Assembly (NCBI GenBank): GCA_027604005.1
Contig: JADGJT010000066.1
Span: 1 to 64,000, forward strand
Origin: Dinochytrium kinnereticum
Lineage: Eukaryota; Chytridiomycota; Chytridiomycetes; Chytridiales; Chytridiaceae
Reading direction: 5' to 3'
DNA length: 64,000 nucleotides
The position numbers were made by a program, and so were the translations under genes. Shown one piece after another: positions 25,292-36,517 of this stretch (positions are counted from its first letter, which is position 1; every line of letters begins with the position of its first letter). The notes beneath the pieces were generated by a model, which worked only from the letters and a program-made list of their open reading frames with translations, was not told the DNA's origin and searched no databases.

Positions 25292-28023
25292 ATGGGCTCT
25301 CCCGACGCTTCGCCCACCAACGAGCCAGCGCTGCCCGAGAGGCCGTCTATCGCGCAGCGCAGGGGATCAGCCACGCAGCTTTCCATCGCGACCGTCACGG
25401 CAAAGCTGCGCTCAAAGGCGTCCGACCCTGCCGCTGCCTCAAACATCGCTGGCGTCGCCGCTGCCAAGAACTCTACTGCCCAGGGCCCTGAGACCATGGG
25501 AAAGCAAGAAGGCATCAGATCTCACGCAGCAGACTCAGCAAAGCATCTTCGGAAAGAAAAGGCAGACCGATCCCTTGCGGCCTCAACGCCAGATCGAAAA
25601 TCCGTCAAATCCATGAGCTCCGATAGTTTTGATCAGGGCGACAGCGCCCTCGAGCCTCCTCCCTTTGCATCACCACCCAGTGTCAATCTCCGAAGGCAGT
25701 CGCAGCCTGTCGTGGAATCCACGCCATCAATGCCGCGCATTCGAAGCAACAGCGTTGCTGGAGGAGAGATACGCATGTACGAGTCGCTTTCCGGGGACCT
25801 TGGCGAGTTTCGACTCTCGAATACTGATGCCGCGCCGTCCTTATCCATCATCTCGAGGGCGGAATCAGTGGGGGCTATTGGGGGCGAACCTACAAATTCA
25901 AAGCTTGTAAACGTCATCGCTCAGGACGATCAGAGGGGGAGAGCAAGGACCATCTCCTCTCCAGCTGGACTGAATAGGATACGGAGTCCGTCCGAGACAA
26001 AATCAATTGCTTCATCTCCTTCATGCACATTTTCTCCCGTTAGAAAAAGAAAACAGGATCTTGGGCCCGTTGTTAGGTATTTATGAATGTCAGGGGAGTC
26101 ATTGAATTCTGATGTGATTCTCCTAGGGATCGATATGGTTTCAAACGCTCATTTGAACATGTTGCAAAAGAAGATCAGGATGCGTTTAACTTATATTATT
26201 CTGGTGTTTGTGAGAGAAGAAGGTCAAAATGGGAGTCACTCTTAAAAAAGACCAACGGCCTACTTCCTCCAAAAACTGGTGGCGGGGACCGACGTACGCC
26301 TTATTTTATCTATTTTCGCTCATTCCATCCTCCATACCTAACGTTCTTTCTGTGAAAATAGTGAAGCGATACATAAGAAAAGGAATTCCTCATGATCTGC
26401 GAACACGGGTATGGATATCTATTTCTCAAAAATATTCCATCGTTAACATTGGAAAAAGTGTTGGCTTTATTATTCTGGTGCAGCAAAGGATCTTGAAGAG
26501 AATCCCGGCTTATATACCATGCTCGTTTATCGGGAAGAGCAAGATCGTAGCCAGGGATATACTCGCGAAACAAATAAGATTTTGGACTTCATTGACATTA
26601 TTGAAAGAGGTAGAATTTGATTATTTTTTTTCTCTTTGAGTTTCATTCCTTCTTTGATACACGTGAATTAAAAAAAAACACTCCAATTATCTTAGATCTC
26701 CATCGTACATTTCCAGAAAACATACATTTCAATCCATCTCCTGCCGATTTAAGGCCAGACGGGTCCTTCAGCCACCTACCCAACACAGACGTTTCAACCC
26801 AACCGGCATCTTGCAACGCCTCGATCCGATCTGCAACCTCCCCACGTCCAACCAACCCTTACATTCGCTCTCTTCGTCGTATTCTTGTGGCCTTCTCATA
26901 CTACTCCTGGCCCCACCCAGACGAAACCCGGGCGCCACCCCGCTCCTGTACCTACCGAATCGGATACTGCCAAAGCTTAAACTTTATTGCTGGCCTGTTG
27001 CTTTTGATCGATGCGAGGACATCGGGAGCCGGCGGTGCGTCGGGTGCTTCTGCGGATGGAGGGATGTCTTTCGGGTCTGGGGATGAGGATACGGCGCTGA
27101 AGGTAGAGGAGCGAACGTTTTGGCTGCTTGTTGCTATCGTAGAGAAGCTGCTTCCTCCAGAGACGTACGGGGCGTCTTTAGAGGGCGCTCAGGTCGCTCA
27201 GGAGGTCTTGTGGACGTGGCTGCTGGGGGAGAGGGGAGTTCGTTTTGGGGTTGGTCGGGTTGCCAAATGGGTCAGCAGCTTAGAGTCGGATGGGTTTGGC
27301 TCTGTAAATACAGCTTCGTCCTCTGGGAATGTGAGAAGGATCGGAAGCACCAGTGGCCGTCGAGGAAAGTCACGCAGTCGAGGTGGAGGTATGCCACCTC
27401 TTAGCATGGTAACAACGTAAGAATTTTCATCGTCAGGCATTTGCTCGCTATTTGCCTCCATAAACTGACCATATTATACAAGGTCCTGGTTCATGACACT
27501 CTTCGTTAATGTACTTCCTGTGGAGACAGTTCTTCGAGTCTGGGACAACTTCTTCTTCCAAGGAGAAAAGGTTCTCATGAGGGTGACTCTAACCCTTATC
27601 AAGATCCATGAAGAGCAAGTCCTGGCCTGCAGTGACCCGACCGAAGCCTGGAAGGTTGTGAAATCAATTCCACCTCGAATGATTGACTGCCATCGTCTTA
27701 TGGAGATCTGCTTCAAACCACGTCTCTCCCTGAACCCTTTCGAGCACGAATCGTCTAGCCATGGCAGTATATCTCGCGGCGGATCTTTGAGCTCTCTGAG
27801 CCTCGCAAATCACGATGATTCAGATGACGATGTGGATGGGAATCCCAGTCCTATGATCTTGAATGACCCGCTTCGAGGATATAATGAGAACGGACTTGCA
27901 CCTAATGAGAAGAGACTTGCAAAGTACCAGCGAAGAGGAGTGGGATCCGTACCGAGCAAGCTGATCAAGTACTATAGAGACTTGGCGCTGCAAGAGCGAC
28001 GTGAGCGCGGTGGAGCAAACTAG
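25292..28023 (+). CDS. TBC-domain Rab GTPase-activating protein
   Basis: Six exons: 25292-26076, 26127-26293, 26362-26408, 26459-26609, 26696-27416 and 27483-28023. They give 803 residues. The first ~250 residues are Ser-rich and disordered. A DRYGFKR segment leads into the TBC domain (about 315-680): RKGIPHDLRTR, WLYYSGAAKDLEENPGLY, then the arginine-finger motif IIERDLHRTFPEN and the glutamine-finger motif YRIGYCQSLNFIAGLLL. The domain ends with RVWDNFFFQGEKVLMR. Both catalytic fingers are intact, so Rab-GAP activity is expected; the Rab target is unknown. There are insertions between the fingers (about 50 residues) and after LLGERGVRFG (about 50 residues). Introns 2-4 are short (about 50-86 nt). 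Confidence 0.93.
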
Positions 28024-28113
28024 GACGGGGGTGCTGGGTTCGGAAAGTGTGGGGGGGGGTAGTAGGTAGACGGCAAGTTGAGCCCACCGAAATAAAAATA
28101 TTTATTTTTTAAA

Positions 28114-29714
28114 ATGGAGACCAAAGAGAGAATCAGAGGGAGAGATGCAAAAGACATTGGATACTATGAGGTCGATGATGATGCCGATGAGAACGGAGGC
28201 TCCTCGCCGACTTCTGATGATGCGGTCGATGGGTCCGACGGCACGGTCCCAGCAAGGACATCTGTTCTTCAGGTTCTTCAAAGGCGAAAAGCCGAAGGAG
28301 GATACCTACGAATCGCTGCCCCCATGGTCCGATACTCGAAAACGCCATTCAGAGAAGTTATGAGAATGTACCAAATATACCCACTTTGTTTCTCGATGGA
28401 CCCCTGATCGTTCCAGCACGGAATCATGAACGAGCATCGCTTTTCTGACGTGCCCTTCTTTACCCAGGTTCAGCGTCGACGTTGCCTTCACTCCAATGAT
28501 CTTGTCGGATGTGTTCAAAAGATCCAGCATCGCAAGGGATTGCGACTTTACCACTAACGCGGCTGATGATCCCGTGGTTGTTCAGTTCGCTGCTTCTAAG
28601 CCAGAGGATCTTGCTGACGCTGCTGATCTTGTGGCAAGGTAATGCCAACCTTCTCCTTTTCCATCCGGAATGATTTCTCTTTATAAACACTTTTTTCCTC
28701 TGTTTCTCCCGAAGGTATTCTTCTGGCGTGGACCTCAACTGTGGATGCCCCCAAAAATGGGCTATTTCTGAAGAGATTGGATGCTTCCTAATGGAAAAAC
28801 CTGACACTGTGAAAGAGATGGTCAGAGTGACCAAGGACAGGCTTTCCGCAAACCCTGCGAGACTTTCTAATGGAGAAGTTCCGACTTGCTCAATCAAAAT
28901 TCGGGTACACCCCAATATTAAAGACACATTGGAAATGGTTAAGAGAGCTGAGAGTGTTGGGGTGGATTGGATTACGGTGCATGGCCGGACAAAGAAGATG
29001 AGGAATACGGAGCCGGTGCAGCTGGATTCTATCAAAACGGTTGGTTTTTTATTTTCTTTTCTTTTCATTTCAATGCAACGGGGGTTTCCCTTTATCATCC
29101 ATCAGTTCTTTAAAATTTTTGGTTCAGTCATCTTCTTTATCCGTTATTCATGTTACCTGTGCGTTGCCTGTTGTTGATTCCAACTTTCATTTATAGGTCA
29201 AAGAACACGCACACGTGCCTATCTTTGCCAACGGAAATATCTTTTCATTGCAAGATGCCGATGAAACAATCGCCGCAACTGGCTGCGATGGGGTGATGGC
29301 AGCAAGGGGTTTGCTTGAGAATCCCGCCCTCTTTGCTGGATTCAGCACAACCCCACGGCTGGCCGTGGAGGCTTACGCGAGGGCAGGGGTCGCTTATGGG
29401 TCTTCGTCCTTTATTTATCATCATCACCTTATGTATATGTTGGATAACTCGATGAGCAGAGCAGGTTTGTTTTGCGCATTTGTTCAGTTTAAGCTTGTCG
29501 TTTCCTCGTATTAGTGCGCTAAACTTTTGTTTTGTATTTGGTGAAATCAGAAAAAAAGCGCTTCAACATTTTGAACTCAATTCCTGCGTGCTTGGACTAC
29601 CTTGAGGAGCATTATGGAATCGATTTATCTAAACGGCCTCCTTGGCCATGGGTGAAACCCGACACAAATATTTACGAACTGGTTAAGCAATTTGATGACA
29701 CGCCCAGATATTGA
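28114..29714 (+). CDS. DUS4: tRNA-dihydrouridine synthase, DUS4 type
   Basis: Five exons: 28114-28367, 28468-28638, 28715-29039, 29197-29464 and 29551-29714. They give 393 residues. The FMN-binding TIM-barrel motifs are present in order: RIAAPMVRYSKTPFREV, VDVAFTPMILSDVFK, VVQFAASKPEDL, the catalytic-Cys loop VDLNCGCPQKWAISEEIG, CSIKIRVHP, ITVHGRTKKM, PIFANGNIFSL and GVMAARGLLENPALF. DUS4 reduces U20a/U20b in the tRNA D-loop with NADPH and FMN. The N-terminal ~50 residues are acidic and family-variable. The start lies 90 bp after the TBC stop codon on the same strand. Confidence 0.95.
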
Positions 29715-30031
29715 TTGTAATATACAGTAAGAATATATATATATTTATTATATGGAGCGACGTGGTTTTTTGAGAGTGATGAAGTGATCACTAGATCTGA
29801 GACGTAGAGAAAACTTGAAAGAATGCGACGGTCACTTATTTACGCGGTAGGAAGACTATTGATGCTTGCTCGTTTACTCGTCTCATGCCACCCGTTTCCC
29901 ACGACAACAAACGGTAGCTTAGGAAAAAGCAGCCGGAAAAACAGTACAATCTGTTCTGTCACCAAGTAATGCTAACCATTGAAGAGAAAAGAGAGAAAAA
30001 CCCCTCAAATAAAATCCATCCTGCATCTTTC
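29715..30031. other. intergenic, no gene seen
   Basis: A convergent gap between DUS4 and the GPI-type protein gene. It contains an AT microsatellite (ATATATATAT near 29733). Nothing else is supported. Confidence 0.5.
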
Positions 30032-30532
30032 TTAACATATAGTAAATGCCAAAGCAACGACTCCCAAACCAACAACCACATTTCCCAACAAGCTCACTGA
30101 CACCGTAAACCCTCCCGAAGAAAATTGCAGCCTTCCACCGCTGTTGATTGCCCTTGCCGTAGAAGTGGTGGTGGCCTCACTCACACTCGTGATGGCAGCT
30201 GCCAGGACTTGAGTCCTCGTTACATCCATGACACCAGTCTGAATCGGCTCCTCCGAGGTTGGAGATTTCCAACTCCCGGATGATGGTGAAGTGGAGTCAT
30301 AATGCTCAATCAAGACATGTGAGTCGGGTGCGCCGGTTATGGAGCTGAAAAGAACGTTTCCTGGGTCTGAAGTGAAGGGAGGGAGGACGGTGGTGGTTCG
30401 TGTGAACGTCTGAGGACGGTGACCGAATATCTCGGAAGGAAATGTGACGGCGATGGGCAGGGGGGAGGCTTGGGGGAGGAGGAGTATATTGAAGATTGTG
30501 AGGAGGATGATGGAAGTGGTGTGGTGTGGCAT
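30032..30532 (-). CDS. small secreted GPI-anchor-type surface protein
   Basis: A single-exon gene of 166 residues starting at a true ATG. An N-terminal signal peptide is clear (SIILLTIFNILLLPQASP, cleavage near residue 24). The mature chain is Ser/Thr/Pro-rich, as expected for O-glycosylation. The last ~20 residues are hydrophobic (LLGNVVVGLGVVALAFTIC) after a small-residue NSGG/SSGG stretch, matching a GPI-attachment signal. It has no known domain. The next upstream gene has a similar layout, so both probably reach the cell surface. Confidence 0.7.
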   Translation of the reverse strand: MPHHTTSIILLTIFNILLLPQASPLPIAVTFPSEIFGHRPQTFTRTTTVLPPFTSDPGNVLFSSITGAPDSHVLIEHYDSTSPSSGSWKSPTSEEPIQTGVMDVTRTQVLAAAITSVSEATTTSTARAINSGGRLQFSSGGFTVSVSLLGNVVVGLGVVALAFTIC

Positions 30533-30680
30533 GTTGAACTGGATGATCTTGATGGCGTCGTCGGTGGAGAGTGAACGCTTTCTGGTTTCCTTGCAGAGCT
30601 GTGGATACTTACGCTGTTCTGATCGACCAGGACAGGCCCTGGACTCGTTGTAACTCCGAAATGCTCCAAATTATGGTGAA

Positions 30681-30737
30681 TCAAAAAGTGCCAGGCTGAA
30701 TGACAGTCAGCCGTCAGTCAGCCCTGGCACTTTTTGA
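30681..30737. repeat. 20-bp inverted repeat (hairpin)
   Basis: The arm TCAAAAAGTGCCAGGCTGA at 30681-30699 pairs with TCAGCCCTGGCACTTTTTGA at 30718-30737, with one extra base in the right arm. An 18-base spacer lies between them. It sits between two same-strand surface-protein genes. It could be a tiny remnant element or a structured 3'/5' UTR segment. Confidence 0.75.
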
Positions 30738-30800
30738 GACGTCAGCAAGGCTAATGAACTTGATCATTATGGAAGTGTGGAGGGAAACATTCGCCATTCT

Positions 30801-31408
30801 TTAGACGGCCATTATGGCAAGGATGGAAACAAGCAGGGTGGTCTTCAGCTTTCCCATCCAAAGTGACTTGTATGCACCATTCGCCAATCTAGCGCTGGTT
30901 TGTGAAGTCGGTGAAGGGTCAGGTGTGGCAGTGAGAAAAACGGTCGTTGCCGTCCGAGAAGGATCTGGGGTCTGAGGTCCAACAATGATTGGAATGTACT
31001 CAAACCCCTGAACCTCGAAGGTCAAAGGAATCCGTCCAACCCCACAAGTACACCCCACCAACACCCTTCTATCTCTCTCAAAAAACACTGCAGACTGGCC
31101 AGGGCTGCTGAAAAATGACAGACTGCATGCATCAAAACACTTTTGGCTGGTTTCTTGAGTCCATGTTTGCTTGTCAACCGAGTCTGGGAGCGTTCCTTGG
31201 AACAGGAGGGCTGGGAAGCCTGGAACTTGGAGTAGCTTGCTGCTTGAATCTGTGAGGCATTGGTCCGCGTCGCTAGACTTGCAGGCCCGACAAAAGTGAT
31301 TGCAGGTCGTTGAGTTGGTAAGATAGACTTGGCTCACCCAGGATGGGTCGTGGAGGGACTTGACGGCAGCTTCGCAGCTGCGGGTGTATGAGGCGATGCA
31401 GTTGGATG
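30801..31408 (-). CDS. Cys-rich secreted surface protein, 5' end unresolved
   Basis: The supported 3' exon runs 31408-30801 and encodes ~202 residues with about a dozen cysteines: SNCIASYTRSCEAAVKS, TTCNHFCRACKSSDADQC, KCFDACSLSF and VLVGCTCGVG. A hydrophobic end (LKTTLLVSILAIMAV) follows and resembles a GPI or membrane anchor. No in-frame ATG opens this exon and an upstream TGA closes the frame, so a first exon is missing from the model. Candidates are a 2-codon exon from the ATG at 31474 (donor GTACGT, in phase), or a signal-peptide exon. The 17-residue MPIERVVLGLLTVFAKA at 31537 looks like a signal but does not splice in phase. Function unknown. Confidence 0.6.
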
Positions 31409-31537
31409 CTAGTGATAGTGATGGGGAGTTGTTTAAGGTGGGTGCGCGATCTCAGCATCGTACGTACAGGACATCGCAGGGAGTCAAGCTTTAGCGAATA
31501 CCGTAAGCAAGCCAAGCACAACCCTCTCAATTGGCAT

Positions 31538-32271
31538 GGCCAACGCGCTGCTGCTGAAGTATCACGTGATTACCAAGCCGCTGCAGTATCGTAACGATAG
31601 TTACTGTAAATAACATTTGTGTGTTTAAAGTGCTTCAGAATGAAGAGTTGAAGCGTAGGGAATCGCGCTCTTTTGCAAAGAATGATTCAGAGCAGGGATG
31701 TGGGTAACTCGCGCTCTCAAAACACGTGAAATGATAAAGGCGGCATTTCAATCCTGCAGTTTATGTGGTGCAGTTAGGTTAGCATGGCGGAGAGATAGGA
31801 TTTGCTGTCACCCTCATATAAGAACAGCGTAAGAGAAGAGCTGTCACGCTCATAGATGGAGAGCATAAGAGAAGAGACGAGAGCAACACGGTCGCAGCAA
31901 GGAAAAGACGGCGAGACGACGGTAATGAAGATGATGGAGCTAACTACAGTAGAGATAGTTTCGGTGTGATCAAGGGCATTGAAACCAGAGAAGAAAAAAA
32001 AAATAGACAGTGTGGATGTCTAACTGATCGTAATCGAACGCCTTTTTCAAATCACCGACGAGAAATAATAAAAGCGAAAATTCATTCGATACACTATGAT
32101 ACTCCTCTTATCTTTTTTGCGGAGTTAAGGTTGTGCATGTAACATTTGGTGTGATGTACTTGTGCTCGCCCTAGACCCACCCTAGACCTCACCAAAACAC
32201 AAGGGGATTTGTTAAATCTCCTCAGGACAGTACTCAGGCACCGATATCGTATCATTTCAATAATCTTCAAG
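31538..32271. other. intergenic region, gene-free
   Basis: About 730 bp between divergently transcribed surface-protein genes. It contains a 36-bp imperfect tandem duplication (listed separately) and an A run near 31995. Short reading frames here are not credible. Confidence 0.5.
31804..31875. repeat. 36-bp imperfect tandem duplication
   Basis: Two abutting 36-bp units, 31804-31839 and 31840-31875. Both begin GCTGTCAC and end TAAGAGAAGA, with about seven mismatches in the middle and no length difference. Confidence 0.7.
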
Positions 32272-33254
32272 ATGGCATCCACAACCTCAACGAATTCGCG
32301 GCAGACCGCCCAGTTTGCATGCTTCCTGTGCGTACTCTCAAATGCCATGGACATCAGTCGCTTATCATTCCCCTACCCCCCCCTTTCCCCCCCACCCACA
32401 CACACACAGCGCTGCAGCCACCGTGGCCTGCACTATCGCTGCGTCAGCTACCGCATGGATCACTATCACTTTTGGGAGAGAGAGACTGTAGGCTGTCCTT
32501 GTTTCTTTTTTTTGCTCTCCTTAACCAACGTTGCAAACCAGAACTTTCGGTATGAATGGAGTCAAATCGTGCTATAGGAACACATGCTTTGAACAAGCCT
32601 GCTCTTTTGAAGGCGAAAGAAGCACTTTATATAGGTCATGGAGTGTTTGCCGAGGCCTTTCAACCATTTTGTATGTGATGATTGCAGGTAAGGTTTTGTG
32701 GTTTTTCTGTGTTTATGGCTGACATGCATATTACAGCTGATGTCTTCGCTATTGTCGCATTTTGCTGCATGGGGTACCTCTTCAATGAAGATAACAAGAC
32801 TAAAGCAGAGTCTCGAGCGCCGGCTGCTCAACCGATCGCACTCACCACCCTTTCTTCCCCTCTTTCTCGAGCTCAGCAAGAACAACAAGACCTTGAGCTC
32901 GCCATTAGCTTGTCGAAACAAGATTCATCCCTCCCCACCTACTCTCCTGAAGGCGTTACCTCAATGCCACCGATCCCATCACACCCTGTCTCATCGAGCC
33001 CAGAGGTCAGCACTGATCGTCTAAGAGTTATTGGTTTCGCGATATTATCAAGCTTCATCACAGGATGCCTTTGTATCGGGGCTATTCTAGCTGCTTCATT
33101 GGATGTTCAGAATCGTTTGGGGGATCGAGCGGTGATTGCGGAAGGCTATGGCCTTGCCATTGCATCGATTATCTGTGGATTTATGGGCTCATTCCTCACT
33201 TTTGTTGCTTACCCTTTGCCAAAGGATTTTACGGCGCGTATGTCAGCGTTGTAA
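32272..33254 (+). CDS. claudin-like tetraspan membrane protein
   Basis: Four exons: 32272-32327, 32410-32487, 32542-32687 and 32737-33254. They give 265 residues. Four membrane segments are visible: FACFLAAATVACTIAASATA after ~16 residues; ADVFAIVAFCCMGYLF; AILSSFITGCLCIGAILAAS; and LAIASIICGFMGSFLTFVAY. The first extracellular loop contains LTFGMNGVKSC followed by C-x4-C-x3-C, like the Cys-bearing loop of claudin/PMP22/SUR7 proteins. The loop after TM2 is long, polar and Gln/Ser-rich. The segment ADVFAIVAFCCMGYLF aligns with ADILGFLALGAIGYLF in the gene at 36518-37263, and introns fall at matching places before it, so the two are paralogues. Role unknown; cortical or adhesion functions are typical of the superfamily. 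Confidence 0.75.
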
Positions 33255-34495
33255 TGACCTCTATCTGTTACTTTGCTATTCATTAGGTGTCTTGCTGCCA
33301 TGTTGTTAGTGTCTTTTGACTGGAAGCAAAATAGTTTTAATTCGAATAAATGATCTCATATTGGGCGTATGTCTCTGACTAAACGACTTTTGGAATCGCC
33401 AGCTCGCATTGTAAAGCACTGTGTGAATGTTGATGAAGAACTAATGCGAATCCCTTTATCGAGACTTTTCGCGTCATTAAGACTTTTTTTTTTTTTTTTT
33501 GTCACTTTGTGAGGCGAATGCGCGTAATTCCCATAGGAAAGGGCCTTCAGTTTGGCCTTTTCAATAGAGAGGCTGTTCTTATCCACTTCGTCTTAGTTGA
33601 TGCTTATGTTGCGATAACCCCCATATCCCCCCACTCCCCGCTTCCTTTTATTGTTCGCCCCCCATCCCGCCTTAACACCTTAACTGATATTCCTCTCATT
33701 CACTGACTTCCCTCCATATTGTTTTTTACCTTCAATTAATCACCATTTAATCCCCAATCTATCCGTGTCTCGCCAATCACTAGTGTATCCCTCCTTCCCC
33801 AGGTGACGGACAAATCTTGTCCGGTCAAAAGTGATAGTATGAGTGGGACGGTTCGGGGACAAGGGAATGATAGGAAAAGGCGTTGGAGTTGAGAGGATAA
33901 TGAGAGGATAATGAAAAGATAGGGGCAGCGAGCGGGGACAATAGGAGAAACGAATTGATAGGGATACCATTGTGATAAAGTACGGGATAGTATAAAAGCA
34001 AATTCTATTTTATGAATAAAGGGGGGATCTTCGAGTAAAAATCTGAGTTGGAGAATCATACTGTTCCTGAGTGAATCGAGAATCGAGCGAGAAGATAACG
34101 AACAGAGAGAGAGAGACAATGCGGGGAAGGTCACAAGAAAAGGCGCGAGAATTTATTTGAGAACAAATAACGACGTCGACACTCTTTAACAAGTCATACA
34201 GGTCACCATCCTACATCCCTATTTTCCTTTCTATTTACATTCGGACAATAACACATTTCCCTACCCCCTCAACTGATGCGGTTCCACTGCTGCATTGGTG
34301 ACTTTAATAGGATGGTGTCAACAAAAAAACAAAGTGAAAATGGGGAGATTGGATGAGTATCTGCCGAAAGGCCGATGAGGAATGTACATAGCCCAGTGTG
34401 GAGAGCAGAGCTTAGAAGAAGCAAAAAAAAAAGAAGATCGATAGAGAACAAAACAAGCAAAACCGAGAGCACTAGTGCTGATGAAATCAAGCAAC
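33255..34495. other. intergenic region, gene-free
   Basis: About 1.2 kb between convergent tetraspan genes. It holds a T run at 33485-33500, a direct repeat of GAGAGGATAAT near 33891-33912, and a short palindrome GGACAAATCTTGTCC at about 33808. Antisense reading frames over 33736-34134 lack any domain or conserved pattern. Confidence 0.5.
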
Positions 34496-35297
34496 TCAGG
34501 CACGTTCTTTGGGAGATTGTAATGAAGATGGCTCGACATCAGGAGAGAGAACAGCAGCCTCAACAGTCTTGTACCTCACTAACAGCGCCACAGTGGAGAG
34601 GATCCCAACACACCATGCCACAACACTAAATGCAAATCCCTCGTCAACTCTCATGATAAGCCCCAGCTTCTCAAAATTCGTGAAGGACCAGATGCGTTCA
34701 TCCTTCAGATCATTACCCAAAATCGTGCTGACCATGAGGGTGATGGTGAGGATACACATTCCAAGTGCACTCCCCAATGCGGAGTATTTTGCCATGGTTG
34801 ATCTGTCGCGACTGGTAGGAGGTTTGTTTCGGGTGATCCACAAGATGTCGATGTTTAGAAGGAGGGCGAGGGAGAGGAAGAAGGCGATTCCACCAGTGAT
34901 TGAGCCTGCACGATTTTGCTGTTAATTACAAGGCTTCTTGTCTGGAATAAGGAAGGCTTACCGAAGATGGTGAGGACTTTCATGGCTCCAATCTTTGAGC
35001 AGACTCTCTCTACATTAGGATCCCACTGGCTATAAACTCGATCGCATTGCCAATGCAGTATACCACATTCATTGCTCCAGTTTTTGCATCGCGAGATCTT
35101 GAAGAGCCCAACGTTGCTATGAGGGGTTGGTTGGAATTGGTGAGAGAACGTTGCGCTTACTAAATGAGATTGGATGAAGTGAGGCCTGTGAACCATGATG
35201 TTAATGTGGTGGCGATTGCAAAGCTGGTGGAGACGAGGACGAGAACTGGGGCGCTGCCGCCAATGAGGCCTGCGAGTGGTGATTGGGATGAAGGCAT
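34496..35297 (-). CDS. claudin-like tetraspan membrane protein
   Basis: Three exons: 35297-35161, 35116-34962 and 34905-34496. They give 233 residues. TM1 is PVLVLVSTSFAIATTLTSWF. The first loop has YNVGLFKISRCKNWSNEC, which fits the superfamily pattern of GLF/GLW followed by two Cys, and further Cys residues (QCDRVYSQW, RVCSKIG). TM2 is SITGGIAFFLSLALLLNIDI, TM3 SALGMCILTITLMVSTIL, and TM4 AFSVVAWCVGILSTVALLV. The C-terminus is short and polar. The layout and loop motif match the genes at 32272 and 36518, although sequence identity is low. The paralogues alternate in orientation. Confidence 0.78.
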
Positions 35298-35527
35298 GTG
35301 TGGTTTGGTTACCGGTATTGTCTGTTTGTTATGGCTGTTGGGTTGATGTATTTATATGCTGTCGGGTTGAGTGCACTTTGTTTGAGACCTCAACGCACGC
35401 CTGATAAGTTGGTTGTGCTATCAGCTTTGGCATGACACATAAAGGATCGAATGACAGGCTTTGAGTACTGTGGTGGTGACTGGTGAGGACATGCTGGTAC
35501 GACGACGATATGTGGTTTTGAACTCAG

Positions 35528-36268
35528 ATGGACTGGGCACTGGAAGAAAACTGCCCCCAGAAGAAGAAGGCAGTGGATCACCTCCACCTCCTCTTTTTAA
35601 TTCATTCCGTCTCCACTATCATGGAGGAGGGACAACTCACGAAATGCGGCGAGGCCCCCTGCTATTTCCTTCTTATCTCAAGAGCACTGTCGGCAGCATG
35701 TCTCGTTGAAGAACTCGCCAGAAGGGAGGGTTGTTTTGAAGTGTTGGCCATTGCTGGCGGCTTTAACACAACAACTGACTTGGCTTGTGTCTTGTCCCAC
35801 CCCTGGGCATTTTCTACTTTCTGGCAAAAGTCGGTAGAAATGCTTGAAAGCAACAGACGGGTAAGTGACTGCTCTTGAAAGACCACCTCTTCTTCTTTTC
35901 CAGATATCTCATCAGGTTGCAAGATTGAGATGGAGAGAGGGTGATGTGATGTGAGGTTTTTTAACTGCGCAAGACAAGTGGGTGGCGCTTTTGGCGACTG
36001 GTGCTGGTGATCATGCGATTTCCACAGCTGTTTTGGAGAATCTCAAGTGCCGGATTAGATATTGGTGTTTGGCTTTGATTTCAATGGTTTCGGTGGTTGC
36101 CAGAGTACAGCTTTTGATCTCATTCTTACATTTGGAATACGCCCAAAACAAGGCTATTCCTTGGATTTCGGAGTAAACCTCATCATTGATGAACGGTTCG
36201 TTAGCGTACAGGGGTGTACGAAGAAGATGTCTGATATCAATAAAGAGGTATTAGACATCTTGTTTTAG
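35528..36268 (+). pseudogene. decayed gene, possibly ankyrin-repeat type
   Basis: An open frame from the ATG at 35528 runs to a convincing 43-nt GT-AG intron (35861-35903) and continues as ISHQVARLRWREGDVM. It then meets a TGA at 35952-35954. The same frame stays open beyond (DKWVALLATGAGDHAISTAV) to about 36060. The plausible continuation then shifts frame: STAFDLILTFGIRPKQGYS and NKEVLDILF, ending at 36268. The spacing of Leu/Gly/Ala patterns is suggestive of degenerate ankyrin repeats, but no repeat is complete. One stop plus one frameshift after an intact intron suggests a recently dead gene. Unrecognised tiny introns are the alternative. Confidence 0.4.
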
Positions 36269-36517
36269 TTAGAGTTACGGCATGGCATAGCTAACGCGAT
36301 TATTGCGGGGTTAATGTTTGAGAGGGTTTGAACCCATCAGGATGGAGTCTACCTCGTGTGTTTCAACCTTGCTTCAAAAAGTACATTTTGTGTTTTTATT
36401 TTGTATATGGTTCGTTTTTAAAACCCATCCTTTTTCATTGTAGCCTCCTTTTTTCTCTTCTACTGCGCACCTTCTTCAACTTCGAGTCCCCCACTTCCCT
36501 CCACGACCACCACCGCC

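Noticed and set aside
26409..26458. Reading the TBC gene straight through this stretch (VWISISQ...)
   Set aside because: Straight reading loses the following TBC sequence. Removing the 50-nt GT-AG intron gives RTR|CWLYYSGAAKDLEENPG, which matches the family.
31468..31537. MPIERVVLGLLTVFAKA as the signal-peptide exon of the Cys-rich protein
   Set aside because: It is signal-like, but its available donors are phase 0 while the downstream exon needs phase 1, and a TGA follows after 17 codons. Left as unresolved.
33736..34134. 132-codon minus-strand frame with hydrophobic start
   Set aside because: It has no conserved pattern, overlaps repeats and lies between convergent genes; it is likely UTR.
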